Positions 45,772 to 54,195 of a DNA stretch of 64,000 bases are shown piece after piece (the first letter of the stretch is position 1; each line of letters opens with the position of its first letter). The translations under genes and the position numbers were made by a program. Source of the DNA: Rhodocyclus purpureus. Its GTDB lineage: Bacteria; Pseudomonadota; Gammaproteobacteria; Burkholderiales; Rhodocyclaceae. Below the pieces are notes generated by a model, which was given only the letters and a program-made list of their open reading frames with translations, made no database searches and had not been told where the DNA came from. The DNA lies in assembly GCF_016653115.1 (NCBI RefSeq), contig NZ_NHRX01000019.1, forward strand, positions 1-64,000. The letters are read 5' to 3'.

Positions 45772-46497
45772 ATGCAAATCATGGAAATCCGCCCCGCCGC
45801 AGAACGCGGCCTCGCCAACTTCGGCTGGCTGCATTCGCAGCACAGCTTTTCCTTCGGCAGCTACTACGACCCGCAGCACATGGGGTTCTCGGACCTGTTG
45901 GTGATCAACGAAGACCGCGTGCGCCCGGGCCGGGGCTTCGACCCCCACGGCCATCGCGACATGGAGATCTTCTCCTATGTCCTCGAGGGTGCACTAGAGC
46001 ACAAGGATTCGATGGGCAACGGTTCGGTGATCCGCCCGGGCGACGTGCAGATGATGAGCGCCGGCACCGGCGTGCGGCACAGTGAATACAACGCCTCCCG
46101 CGAAGACTTGGTGCACTTCCTGCAGATCTGGATCGTGCCCGAGCGCAAGGGCGTGGCGCCGCGCTACCAGCAACAGCATTTTGCCGTCGCGGAAAAGCGC
46201 GGCAAGCTGCGGATGATCATCTCGCCCGATGGAGCCGAGGGCTCGCTGTCGGTGTATCAGGACGCCCGCGTGTACGCCGGCCTCTTCGACGGGAATGAAG
46301 CGCAATCTTTCCAGTTGCCTGCGAACCGTTTCGCCTACGTTCATGTCGTGCGCGGCACGCTCGAGGTCAATGGCCAGCGCCTGGCCGCCGGCGACGCGCT
46401 CAAGCTGCGTAGCGTACGCGAGATCGGCTTCGCGAAGGGTGAGCAGGCCGAGGTACTGCTGTTCGACTTGAGCCCCAACGAAACGCCGCATTACTGA
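45772..46497 (+). CDS. Pirin-family protein (YhhW-like quercetinase fold)
   Basis: A 241-residue bicupin of the pirin family. The metal-binding residues are in GFDPHGHRDMEIFSYVLEGA (His59, His61) and VRHSEYN (His103, Glu105). E. coli YhhW uses the same set to bind a divalent metal and cleave quercetin. FSFGSYYDPQHMGFSDLLVI is the family's N-terminal signature. GAGGAT precedes the ATG at 45772. It lies divergent from a broken LysR gene. Natural substrate unknown. Confidence 0.93.
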   Translation: MQIMEIRPAAERGLANFGWLHSQHSFSFGSYYDPQHMGFSDLLVINEDRVRPGRGFDPHGHRDMEIFSYVLEGALEHKDSMGNGSVIRPGDVQMMSAGTGVRHSEYNASREDLVHFLQIWIVPERKGVAPRYQQQHFAVAEKRGKLRMIISPDGAEGSLSVYQDARVYAGLFDGNEAQSFQLPANRFAYVHVVRGTLEVNGQRLAAGDALKLRSVREIGFAKGEQAEVLLFDLSPNETPHY

Positions 46498-46693
46498 CCC
46501 AGCAAGCCGGTCGCTCGCCTCGGGCTGGCCAAAGTCACCGTCCAGCGATTGCATCTGCCCGGCTTTGCCTGATGGCAGTGCGACGGCCCGGCCAATGCGA
46601 AATGGCCGCACCTCGGCGTCAAGTATCGGCACGCGGCCGGCCACGGGCCGCCCTGCTGCTAAAATAGGCGGCTTCCGGAAACGAGGAACCGCC

Positions 46694-48520
46694 GTGAGCA
46701 CCACCCCGAACGAAAACGCCGCGCCCGCCAGCAACTTCATCCGCAACATCATCGACGCCGATCTGGCCGCCGACAAGTTCGCCCAACGCCGCTGGCGCGG
46801 GCAACCAGGTGCTGCCGCCGACCACGGCGCCGCGCCGCTCGACCCGGCACGCATCCGCACGCGCTTCCCGCCCGAGCCGAACGGCTACCTGCACTACGGC
46901 CATGCCAAGTCGATCTGCCTCAACTTCGGCCTCGCCGAACAGTATGGCGGCCGCTGCCACCTGCGCTTCGACGACACCAACCCGGAGAAGGAAGACCAGG
47001 AATTCGTCGACTCGATCATCGACGCGGTGCGCTGGCTCGGCTTCTCCTGGCAGGACGACAAGGAGGACAACCTCTACCACGCCTCCGACTACTTCCCGTG
47101 GATGGTCGCGTTCGCCGAGCACCTGATCGTCACCGGCAACGCCTACGTCGACAGCCAGAGCGCCGAGGAAATCCGCGCCGGCCGCGGCACGCTGACTCAA
47201 GCCGGCGTCGATTCGCCCTACCGCACGCGCAGCGCCGAGGAGAACCTCGACCTCTTCAAGCGCATGCAGGCCGGCGAATTTGCCGACGGAACGCACGTGC
47301 TGCGCGCGAAGATCGACATGAGCGCGCCGAACATCAACCTGCGCGACCCGCTGATCTACCGCATCCGCCACGCCGAGCACCACCGCGCCGGCAACCGTTA
47401 CTGCGTCTATCCCCTGTACACCTTCGCGCACCCGATCGAGGACGCGCTCGAAAACATCACGCACTCGATCTGCACGCTCGAATTCGAGGACCAGCGCCCG
47501 TTCTACGACTGGCTGCTCGAACGCCTGGCCGAGACGACGACGCTTGCCGACGGGCGCGTCGTCGGCGGGCTGCTGCAGCGCCCGCTGCCGCAGCAGATCG
47601 AGTTCTCGCGGCTGAACCTCACCTACGTCGTCCTCTCCAAGCGCAAGCTGATCCAGCTGGTCGACGAAGGCCACGTCGACGGCTGGGACGACCCGCGCCT
47701 GCCGACGCTCGCCGGCGCCCGCCGCCGCGGCTACTCGCCCGAGGGCTTCCGCCTCTTCGCCGAGCGCATCGGCGTCTCCAAGTCGGACTCGCTGATCGAC
47801 TTCACCCTGCTCGAAGACTGTCAGCGCGAGGCACTCAACGAATCGGCCGAGCGCCGCATCGCCGTGCTCGACCCCCTGAAGCTGATCATCACCAACTACC
47901 CGGAAGGCCAGCGCGAGGACTGCTCGGCGCCGAACCACCCGCAGAAACCCGAGCTCGGCAGCCGCACCATCCCCTTCGGCCGCGAGCTGTGGATCGAGCG
48001 CGAGGACTTCATGGAAGTCCCGAGCAAGGGCTACCGCCGCCTCTTCCCCGGCAACCTGGTCAGGCTGCGCTACGGCTACGTGGTGCGCTGCACGGGCTGC
48101 GAGAAGGACGCCGACGGCAAGGTCACCGCGGTGCTCTGCGAATACCTGCCCGAGACCAAGTCGGGGACGCCCGGCGCCGACTCGGTCAAGGTCAAGGGCA
48201 ACCTGCACTGGGTGTCGGTCGCCGACGCCTACACCTGCGAGATCCGTCTCTACGACCGGCTGTTCGCGGTGCCGGCGCCCGGCGCCCGCAGGGAGGGAGA
48301 TGCCGAAGGACTCGAACGCAACTTCCTCGACGACATCAACCCGAACTCGCGCGTGACGATCACCGCACAGCTCGAGCCGGCGCTGAAGGACGCCGCGCCC
48401 GAAGCGCGCTTCCAGTTCGAGCGCCATGGCTACTTCGTCGCCGACCGCGTCGACAGCCGCCCGGGCGCGCCGGTATTCAACCGCGCGGTGACGCTCAAGG
48501 ACTCGTGGAACAAGGGCTGA
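46694..48520 (+). CDS. glnS: Glutaminyl-tRNA synthetase
   Basis: Class I synthetase of 608 residues that charges tRNA-Gln. The HIGH-like motif is PPEPNGYLHYGHAKS and the KMSKS-like motif VLSKRKL; RFDDTNPEKEDQEFVDSI and the beta-barrel anticodon domain (FGRELWIEREDF, NLVRLRYGYVV) follow. It starts at GTG 46694 with GAGGA upstream, giving ATSTTPNEN-like polar residues before NFIRNIIDAD. About 50 residues longer than the E. coli enzyme, partly in an insertion near GARREGDAEGLE. A TAAAAT at 46660-46665 may be the -10 box. A hairpin terminator follows. Confidence 0.97.
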   Translation: MSTTPNENAAPASNFIRNIIDADLAADKFAQRRWRGQPGAAADHGAAPLDPARIRTRFPPEPNGYLHYGHAKSICLNFGLAEQYGGRCHLRFDDTNPEKEDQEFVDSIIDAVRWLGFSWQDDKEDNLYHASDYFPWMVAFAEHLIVTGNAYVDSQSAEEIRAGRGTLTQAGVDSPYRTRSAEENLDLFKRMQAGEFADGTHVLRAKIDMSAPNINLRDPLIYRIRHAEHHRAGNRYCVYPLYTFAHPIEDALENITHSICTLEFEDQRPFYDWLLERLAETTTLADGRVVGGLLQRPLPQQIEFSRLNLTYVVLSKRKLIQLVDEGHVDGWDDPRLPTLAGARRRGYSPEGFRLFAERIGVSKSDSLIDFTLLEDCQREALNESAERRIAVLDPLKLIITNYPEGQREDCSAPNHPQKPELGSRTIPFGRELWIEREDFMEVPSKGYRRLFPGNLVRLRYGYVVRCTGCEKDADGKVTAVLCEYLPETKSGTPGADSVKVKGNLHWVSVADAYTCEIRLYDRLFAVPAPGARREGDAEGLERNFLDDINPNSRVTITAQLEPALKDAAPEARFQFERHGYFVADRVDSRPGAPVFNRAVTLKDSWNKG

Positions 48521-48557
48521 CGCCGCAGTCGCACCCCTCACTTCGCCGCATCTTCCC

Positions 48558-48587
48558 GGGGTCCCGTCGCCATCGCGACGGGACCCC
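48558..48587 (+). terminator. Hairpin after glnS
   Basis: GGGGTCCCGTCGC and GCGACGGGACCCC form a perfect 13-bp stem with loop CATC, 37 bases after the stop. It is followed by mixed TTCATTTG and not a pure T run. Confidence 0.7.
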
Positions 48588-48612
48588 TGATTCATTTGTC
48601 CCTGCTGAAACC

Positions 48613-49779
48613 ATGACCGAAAGCACCCTCGAACTCCGCCCCGCCGCCTCTGCCAGCCAGCCCCACCTCGACCCGATCGTCGGCGGCCGCGTCGAACTGC
48701 AACTGCTGACCACCCTGAAGTGCAACTTGAAGTGCACCTACTGCTCGCTCGGCGTCGGCGACGTGCTCGGCTCGCAGACCGAGTTGAAATACGACATCGA
48801 GCAGCTCGCCGCCTTCATCGACAAACAGCTCGCCGGCAAGGAAATCTACGTCACCTTCTACGGCGGCGAGCCGACCCTCAACCTGCCGCTGATGAAGGAA
48901 GTGATGCGCCGCTTCCCCGGCTTCCGCTACCAGTTGCAGACCAACGGCACGCTGCTCGACAACCTGCCCGACTGGATGCTGCACAAACTCTCCAACGTGC
49001 TCGTCTCGATCGACGGCGGCGAGGCCACCACCGACGGCTTCCGCGGTCGCGGCGTCTGGCGGCAGGTGCAGAAGAACGTCGCCCACGTGCGCGACCGAAT
49101 CGGCGGCACCGTCACCGCGCGCGTCACCTGGGGCAAGCCGGAAACAAGCTTCGAGGAACTCGACGACCTCGCCGAGAGCTTCGACTACCTCTACTGGCAG
49201 TTCGTCGCCGACGAGCAGTACGGCGGCGACTCGCTCGAACGGCGCAAGGAAGTGCTGGTGCGCCTGATCGACAAGTTCTTCAACCGCACCGACAAGCTCT
49301 ACCCGCTGATCCCGCTGATGGGGATGGTGCGCAACAAGGTGCTGCCCTCGCGCGTCGAGGAACTGTGCCACGGCCTCACGCAGTGCCGCGTATCGACGCA
49401 CATCCTCAACGTGATGCCCGACGGCCGCATCTTCCCCTGCCCCGACATGCTCTACGACCCGGCCATGCAGATGGGCGAAATCCAGGGCAACTGGTTGAAG
49501 TGCAGCCCGCTGCAGCCGCACCCGGCGATGCCCTGCGAGTCCTGCGAGGCCTTCGCCTGGTGCCGCAGGAACTGCATGAAGAACCTGCACCGCGGCTACG
49601 TGCAGGGCGACGCCGCCTACCGCGAGCGCGTCGTCGAACCGATCTGCGAGCTGATCCGCTTCATGGGCCGCGAGATCGACCGCCACGACCCGCAGGCGTG
49701 GTTCGCCGAAGCGACCCTGCCGGTCAGGAAGCAGGTGGCGGATGCGGAGGTCTACGAGTACGTCGAGATCATGCCGTAG
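48613..49779 (+). CDS. Radical SAM/SPASM-domain enzyme
   Basis: A 388-residue radical SAM protein. LTTLKCNLKCTYC holds the 4Fe-4S Cys set (Cys37, 41, 44), followed by VTFYGGEPTLNLP (the GGE motif) and LQTNGTLL. The C-terminal half has a SPASM-like array of cysteines (CRVSTHILNVMPDGRIFPCP; CESCEAFAWCRRNC) for auxiliary clusters. Such enzymes mature peptides or proteins (anSME, mycofactocin or RiPP types). No small precursor peptide or leader-binding protein was found on either side: glnS lies upstream, a MazEF pair downstream. Its substrate therefore cannot be inferred. The ATG at 48613 has no good ribosome site; a slightly different start is possible. Confidence 0.88.
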   Translation: MTESTLELRPAASASQPHLDPIVGGRVELQLLTTLKCNLKCTYCSLGVGDVLGSQTELKYDIEQLAAFIDKQLAGKEIYVTFYGGEPTLNLPLMKEVMRRFPGFRYQLQTNGTLLDNLPDWMLHKLSNVLVSIDGGEATTDGFRGRGVWRQVQKNVAHVRDRIGGTVTARVTWGKPETSFEELDDLAESFDYLYWQFVADEQYGGDSLERRKEVLVRLIDKFFNRTDKLYPLIPLMGMVRNKVLPSRVEELCHGLTQCRVSTHILNVMPDGRIFPCPDMLYDPAMQMGEIQGNWLKCSPLQPHPAMPCESCEAFAWCRRNCMKNLHRGYVQGDAAYRERVVEPICELIRFMGREIDRHDPQAWFAEATLPVRKQVADAEVYEYVEIMP

Positions 49780-49837
49780 GCGGCAAGAACGCCCGCCGCT
49801 GCAACGGATCCCGGGTGCTGCCGATGACCGTACAGGC

Positions 49838-50164
49838 TTACTCGGCGATGCCGAGAAAGACTGCCAGGCAGCGCTCGACTTCCAGCATCCGGCCTGCATC
49901 GAGCCTGCCGAAGCTCGGCCCGACTTTCTCGCGTGCGACGGTCATGCATTTGTCGACCATCACTTGCGACGAACTGCGCAAGCCGTTGGCGGGCGTCGGT
50001 TCGACGGCGACGCGAAAAAGCGCCGCGTCGCGCAGTTCGCTGGTGACGTGCAAGACCGTCACCGACGGATGGGCAGCAAAGAAATCGGACTGGATGACCA
50101 GCGCCGGTCGCGGCTTCCCGTAGTCTCCTTGCAGTGCGATCGTGACCAGGTCGCCGCGTCTCAT
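49838..50164 (-). CDS. MazF/PemK-type toxin endoribonuclease
   Basis: A 108-residue toxin: RRGDLVTIALQGDYGKPRPA, LVIQSDFFAAHPSVTVLHVT and SSQVMVDKCMTVAREKVG give the MazF/PemK SH3-like barrel. The conserved Arg in KPRPALV and the Thr/Ser region near VLHVTSE form the active site that cuts single-stranded mRNA at short motifs. The start at 50164 overlaps the antitoxin stop (ATGA). It converges with the radical SAM gene, 58 bases away. Confidence 0.92.
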   Translation of the reverse strand: MRRGDLVTIALQGDYGKPRPALVIQSDFFAAHPSVTVLHVTSELRDAALFRVAVEPTPANGLRSSSQVMVDKCMTVAREKVGPSFGRLDAGRMLEVERCLAVFLGIAE

Positions 50165-50373
50165 TCCCAGCCCTCGACGTCGGCAGCCGCCGCGATCCAG
50201 TCGAGAACATCCCGCTCCTGTGTGTCGCCGCGCAAGGACTCGGACTGGCGGCGGCATTCTTCAGCAAACGAGGGGCGGCGCGTATCCGGCACCCAAAGCT
50301 GTACCGGACGCAGTCCAGCCATGCGCAGGGCCTGTCGGCGCTTCTGGACTCTGGCAGTCACTGTCGTGGTCAT
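50161..50373 (-). CDS. MazE-like antitoxin (DUF3018 type)
   Basis: A 70-residue antitoxin. TARVQKRRQALRMAGLRPVQ then LWVPDTRRPSFAEECRRQ is the DUF3018/MazE-like signature; the last third is acidic and disordered (ERDVLDWIAAAADVEGWE), the part expected to thread into MazF. GGAGAATCTC before the ATG at 50373 fixes the start, four codons inside the longest frame. It lies first in the operon and overlaps the toxin by 4 bases. Palindromes immediately upstream are probable autoregulatory sites. Confidence 0.9.
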   Translation of the reverse strand: MTTTVTARVQKRRQALRMAGLRPVQLWVPDTRRPSFAEECRRQSESLRGDTQERDVLDWIAAAADVEGWE

Positions 50374-50387
50374 GAGATTCTCCATGA

Positions 50388-50429
50388 GTTACATGTAACA
50401 AGATAGCCGCCTCTTGCGTTACATGCAAC
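50388..50429. promoter_or_regulatory. Twin operators of the MazEF module
   Basis: GTTACATGTAAC (50388-50399, perfect palindrome) and GTTACATGCAAC (50418-50429, one mismatch) are 30 bases apart start to start, about three helical turns, so both sites face the same side of the DNA. They lie just before the antitoxin's ribosome site. Confidence 0.65.
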
Positions 50430-50521
50430 TTGAGCGTCACGGCCACTGCACTGCCAAGCACCGCAACAGCCGGCCGGGCAGGGGCTCACGCGCGGCGACG
50501 CTGAAGGCAGGACACTCCCGA

Positions 50522-51784
50522 TCATGCCGCAGGCTCGACGCAAGGCCGGGGCGCTGCCACGGTCTCACCTGCGCCGGCAGCATCGACCCCTGCGCTGCGC
50601 CGCTCCTCGGCCATCACCGCCCGAAGCAGGAACATGCCGGCGCCCATGACCACGGCGGTGACGACCAGCGCGCCGTGATAGCTGCCGGTGGCGGCGGCGA
50701 TGTAGCCGCTCATCGCCGGGGCGCCGATCTGCGCGACGCCGTAGCCGAGCGTCATCCTCGCCATCGCCTTGGCCGGGTTGGCCGGGAAGTGGCGGCCGAT
50801 CAGGGTCAGCGTCAGGCTGACGATGCCGACGAAGGTCGCGCCGAAGAGGATCGCGCCGAGCACGTTGAGCGCGGGACTGTCGCTGAGCACCGGCAGCAGG
50901 GTCGCCACCGCCTGCAGCCCGTAGGCGATCATCAGCGCGCGGATCTGGCCGATCGACGCCGCGACGCGGTCCCAGACGAAACAGGAGGGCGCCGCGGCGA
51001 GGCCGACGATCACCCACACCCAGCTGCCCTTGCCTGCGAGCAGCGGCAGTTGCACGAGGATGGCGACGATGAAGGTCGCGCTGACGACGAAACCGAACCC
51101 GGCGCAGAAGTAGGCGGCGATCATCAACCACAGCCAGCGCAGCGTCGGCGGCGCGACAGCCGTCGTGCTCGCAGCGCCCGCCGCCGGCTTGAGCGTCGCC
51201 GGTGGCGGCAGCCAGCGCCACGCCGGGACGAAGAAGCAGAGCCCGAGCAGGCCGAGCCCCAACCACTGCTGGTCCCAGGGGAGCCAGTCGACCATCGCGC
51301 CGACCGCGAATCCGGAGACGGCGATACCGAGCCCCAGTCCCATGAAGTGCAGTCCGAGTTCGGGACGGTGTCCCTGCCGCAGCAGCCAGTTGAGGACGAG
51401 GCCGGAAGCGAGCAGGAGCCCCGCCGTGCTGGAGAAGCCGGCGACGAATCGCAACAGCGCCCACAGCACGACGTCGTCGGTGAGCCCCATCGCCGCCGTG
51501 CTGGCGACGCCGAGGACGAGCCCGAGCCGGTAGAGGACGAACTTGCGCCCGAGGTCGCTGATCGAGGCCGCCAGCAGCGCGCCGAAGATGTAGCCCGCGT
51601 AGTTGATGGTCGCCAGCCAGCCACCGGCGACGTGCGACAGTTCCGCCTGCTCGCGCATGATCGGCAAGAGCGGCGTATAGGCGAAGCGCGCCAGCCCGAC
51701 GGTGAGGATCAGCGCGCAGACGCCCGCGGCGATGACGCGATAGCGCTCGCTGCGCACGGCCGGCGTCAGACTGCTCGTATTCAT
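50522..51784 (-). CDS. YbfB/YjiJ-family MFS transporter
   Basis: A 420-residue transporter with about twelve membrane segments. The N-terminus VIAAGVCALILTVGLARFAY then TPLLPIMREQAELSHVAGGW is the YbfB/YjiJ signature; the loop DLGRKFVLYRLGLVLG resembles the MFS motif A region. Substrate unknown; relatives are predicted exporters of small molecules. GGAGA lies before the ATG at 51784, which is preferred to the upstream codon at 51817. It is divergent from an AraC regulator, separated by two palindromic repeats, so the regulator may or may not control it. Confidence 0.9.
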   Translation of the reverse strand: MNTSSLTPAVRSERYRVIAAGVCALILTVGLARFAYTPLLPIMREQAELSHVAGGWLATINYAGYIFGALLAASISDLGRKFVLYRLGLVLGVASTAAMGLTDDVVLWALLRFVAGFSSTAGLLLASGLVLNWLLRQGHRPELGLHFMGLGLGIAVSGFAVGAMVDWLPWDQQWLGLGLLGLCFFVPAWRWLPPPATLKPAAGAASTTAVAPPTLRWLWLMIAAYFCAGFGFVVSATFIVAILVQLPLLAGKGSWVWVIVGLAAAPSCFVWDRVAASIGQIRALMIAYGLQAVATLLPVLSDSPALNVLGAILFGATFVGIVSLTLTLIGRHFPANPAKAMARMTLGYGVAQIGAPAMSGYIAAATGSYHGALVVTAVVMGAGMFLLRAVMAEERRSAGVDAAGAGETVAAPRPCVEPAA

Positions 51785-51939
51785 CGGTTGTCTCCTCGCT
51801 CGAATCGTCATGTCCATGTTAGCGAGAGAGCACAGGCACGCCTTTCGATATACTGACGATGACTATCGACGAAACGCCAGGAACCCGATAACGGTCATGG
51901 CGAGTTGCGCCAACCCGGAGCATGGCCCGTCCGCTACCG

Positions 51940-52071
51940 TTCATTGCGAGGCGCGCAGCGCCGTGGCAATCCAGTTCGTTCTTCTCTCTCCTCGCCCTCA
52001 GCAGCTTTCCAGGGCGCGCCGATAACAGCCCTACGCACTGGATCGCCACGCCCTGCGGGCTCGCGATGACG
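51940..52071. repeat. Long palindromic repeat, copy 5
   Basis: Begins TTCATTGCGAGGCGCGCAGC and ends GGCTCGCGATGAC. The inner spacer is longer than in the tandem array, giving 132 bases. The 51785-52303 gap holds only this copy, the next one and short flanks. Confidence 0.85.
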
Positions 52072-52095
52072 ATGTCGTTCCAGCTGGCGCTTTTA

Positions 52096-52276
52096 GTCAT
52101 TGCGAGGCGCGCAGCGCCGTGGCAATCCAGTTCGTTCTTCTGTCTCCTCGCCCTTACCAGCTTTCCAGGGCGCGCCGATATCAGCATCTACGCACTGGAT
52201 CGCCACGCTCTGCGGGCTCGCGATGACGGGTTGCTGCTCCGGGGCAGCGGCTTCATCCCTTCGCAGTTTCACGTTA
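52096..52276. repeat. Long palindromic repeat, copy 6 with 3' tail
   Basis: Palindromic core at 52096-52227 (GTCATTGCGAGGCGCGC to CTCGCGATGAC), then the tail GGGGCAGCGGCTTCATCCCT and TCGCAGTTTCACGTTA, also seen after other copies. Only 24 bases separate it from copy 5. Confidence 0.85.
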
Positions 52277-52303
52277 AATCGGGCAATACGGCAGGAGTAA
52301 AGC

Positions 52304-53089
52304 ATGCTGGAGAGCGGAGACTGGACCACCATCGAGGTACCCGAGATCGACGCGCTGCCGGGCAAGGTCTTCCTGCGCTCGCAGAACCTGGCCGCACGCG
52401 AGCTCTTCCCGCCGCACACGCACCGCTGGCACCAGTTCGTGTACGCCACCTCGGGAACGCTGGTCGTCACCGTCGCCGACCGCTGGTACGTGATCACGCC
52501 CGAGCAGGCGATCTGGGTTCCGGTAGGCGTCGCGCACAGCACCGGCGCGCTCAGCGGCGCGGCCTTCCGCAACCTCTACGTCGCAGACTTCCCCGGACTC
52601 GACATGCCCGACCAGTGCACGGTTTATGCCGTCACCGGCCTCCTGCGCGCGCTGATCGTCGAGCTCGAACGCTGCGCCGAGGAGGGCGAAAGCGCGACCT
52701 ACGTCGACAAGGTGAACGAGCTCCTCTGCGAACAGCTCGGGCGACTCTCCCGGCAGGACTTCCACCTGCCGTGGCCGCGCAGTGCACAGCTGAACCGGAT
52801 CTGCTCGACGCTGCACGCCAACCCCGCCGACCCGCGCAGCATCGACGACTGGGGACGCGAACTCGGTGCCTCGGGACGGACCCTGGCGCGCCGATTCGAG
52901 AAGGAAGTCGGCATCTCGCTGCGCGAGTGGCGGCACAAGCTGCGCCTGTTCCTGGCGATGGAATGGCTGTGCGCCGGGCGCCCCGTCACCGACATCGCGC
53001 TCGACCTCGGCTACGCGTCGACCTCGGCGTTCACCTACATGTTCAGGCAGGAAATGGGCTGCCCGCCATCGGCATGGCGGTCGCGCTGA
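52304..53089 (+). CDS. AraC-family transcriptional regulator with cupin sensor
   Basis: A 261-residue regulator. Cupin-like N-terminal domain (FPPHTHRWHQFVYATSGTLV; ITPEQAIWVPVGVAHST), C-terminal AraC double HTH (IDDWGRELGASGRTLARRF; AMEWLCAGRPVTDIALDLGY and STSAFTYMFRQEMGCPPSAW). Such proteins resemble YdeC/NimR-type regulators that control efflux transporters, often divergent from MFS genes, which fits the neighbouring YbfB-type gene. AGGAG-like bases lie before the ATG. The repeat pair between them lengthens the intergenic region. Confidence 0.92.
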   Translation: MLESGDWTTIEVPEIDALPGKVFLRSQNLAARELFPPHTHRWHQFVYATSGTLVVTVADRWYVITPEQAIWVPVGVAHSTGALSGAAFRNLYVADFPGLDMPDQCTVYAVTGLLRALIVELERCAEEGESATYVDKVNELLCEQLGRLSRQDFHLPWPRSAQLNRICSTLHANPADPRSIDDWGRELGASGRTLARRFEKEVGISLREWRHKLRLFLAMEWLCAGRPVTDIALDLGYASTSAFTYMFRQEMGCPPSAWRSR

Positions 53090-53169
53090 GGGCGCTGGTG
53101 TGTCGGCGCGAAATCCCGCAGAATGCGCCGGCTGTTCATCCAACGCCCTCCTTCCCGACTCACTCAGCG

Positions 53170-54174
53170 ATGCAACTCGACACCCTCCGCCAGCGCCTGC
53201 GTGCGCTCGGCGCCAAGCCGGCGCACGAGGCGCGCTTCCTGCGCGCCTGGGTGCAGGCGCGTTCGCTCGACAACCGCAAGAGCCGCGCCGAGGACTTCCT
53301 GCCGCTGGCGCTGCGCGAGGCTCTGCCCGAGATCGGCGCCGAGCTCGACGCGCTCGCGCGGGTCCGCTCCGAGCATCCGGGTGCCGACGGGTCGGCGCGC
53401 CTCCTCGTCGAACTCGCCGACGGGCAGACGGTGGAGAGCGTGCTGCTGCCGCGCGACGGGCTGTGCGTGTCGTCGCAGGTCGGCTGTGCGGTCGGCTGCG
53501 TTTTCTGCATGACCGGCCGCGACGGCCTCCTGCGCCAGCTGGGCAGCGCCGAGATCGTCGCGCAGGTGGTGCTCGCCCGGCGCCGGCGGCTGGTGAAGAA
53601 GGTCGTCTTCATGGGCATGGGCGAGCCGGCGCACAACCTCGACAACGTGCTCGACGCGATCGACTTCCTCGGCAGCTTCGGCGGCATCGGCCACAAGAAC
53701 CTGGTGCTGTCGACGGTCGGCGACCGCCGCGTCTTCGCGCGCATCGGTTCCGGCCCGGTCAAGCCGGCGCTGGCGCTGTCGCTGCACACGACGAAGGCGG
53801 ATCTGCGCGCGCAACTGCTGCCGCGCGCGCCGCGTCTTGCGCCCGAGGAAATCGTCGAGCTCGGCGAAGCCTACGCGCGCGCGAGCGGCTACCCGATCCA
53901 GTACCAATGGACACTGATCGAGGGCGTGAACGACGGCGAGGACGAAATCGACGGCATCGTCCGCCTGCTCGCCGGCAAGTACGCGCTGATGAACCTGATT
54001 CCGTACAACGCCACGGCCGCGCTCGAATTCCGCCGCCCGGCCTGGGAGGCAGCGACGGCGATGGCGCAGGAGCTGCACCGGCGCGGCGTGCTCACCAAGC
54101 TGCGCGATTCGGCCGGACAGGACGTCGACGGCGGCTGCGGGCAGTTGCGCGCGCGCACGCTTGCCGGGACCTGA
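53170..54174 (+). CDS. RlmN-like radical SAM RNA methyltransferase
   Basis: A 334-residue class A radical SAM methylase. Cys99 in GLCVSSQVGC and Cys323 in DVDGGCGQLR correspond to the methyl-carrying cysteines of RlmN/Cfr, and CAVGCVFCMTG (Cys106, 110, 113) binds the 4Fe-4S cluster. GMGEPAHNLDNV, LVLSTVGDRR and LSLHTTKADLR complete the family set. RlmN methylates C2 of A2503 of 23S rRNA and A37 of some tRNAs. The N-terminal domain is shorter and unlike the common form, so this may be a second paralogue, with the canonical gene elsewhere; hence no symbol. No strong ribosome site precedes the ATG. Confidence 0.9.
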   Translation: MQLDTLRQRLRALGAKPAHEARFLRAWVQARSLDNRKSRAEDFLPLALREALPEIGAELDALARVRSEHPGADGSARLLVELADGQTVESVLLPRDGLCVSSQVGCAVGCVFCMTGRDGLLRQLGSAEIVAQVVLARRRRLVKKVVFMGMGEPAHNLDNVLDAIDFLGSFGGIGHKNLVLSTVGDRRVFARIGSGPVKPALALSLHTTKADLRAQLLPRAPRLAPEEIVELGEAYARASGYPIQYQWTLIEGVNDGEDEIDGIVRLLAGKYALMNLIPYNATAALEFRRPAWEAATAMAQELHRRGVLTKLRDSAGQDVDGGCGQLRARTLAGT

Positions 54175-54195
54175 GCCGCGACTGCCACGCGTCAT

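Noticed and set aside
46498-46693. Possible small peptide gene upstream of glnS as partner of the radical SAM enzyme
   Set aside because: No frame with ribosome site or Cys/Gly-rich core; it is separated from the enzyme by glnS and a terminator.
50414-51856. 480-codon plus-strand frame opposite the MFS gene
   Set aside because: Low-complexity Arg/Asp/Glu-rich translation typical of antisense of a membrane protein; no start signal.
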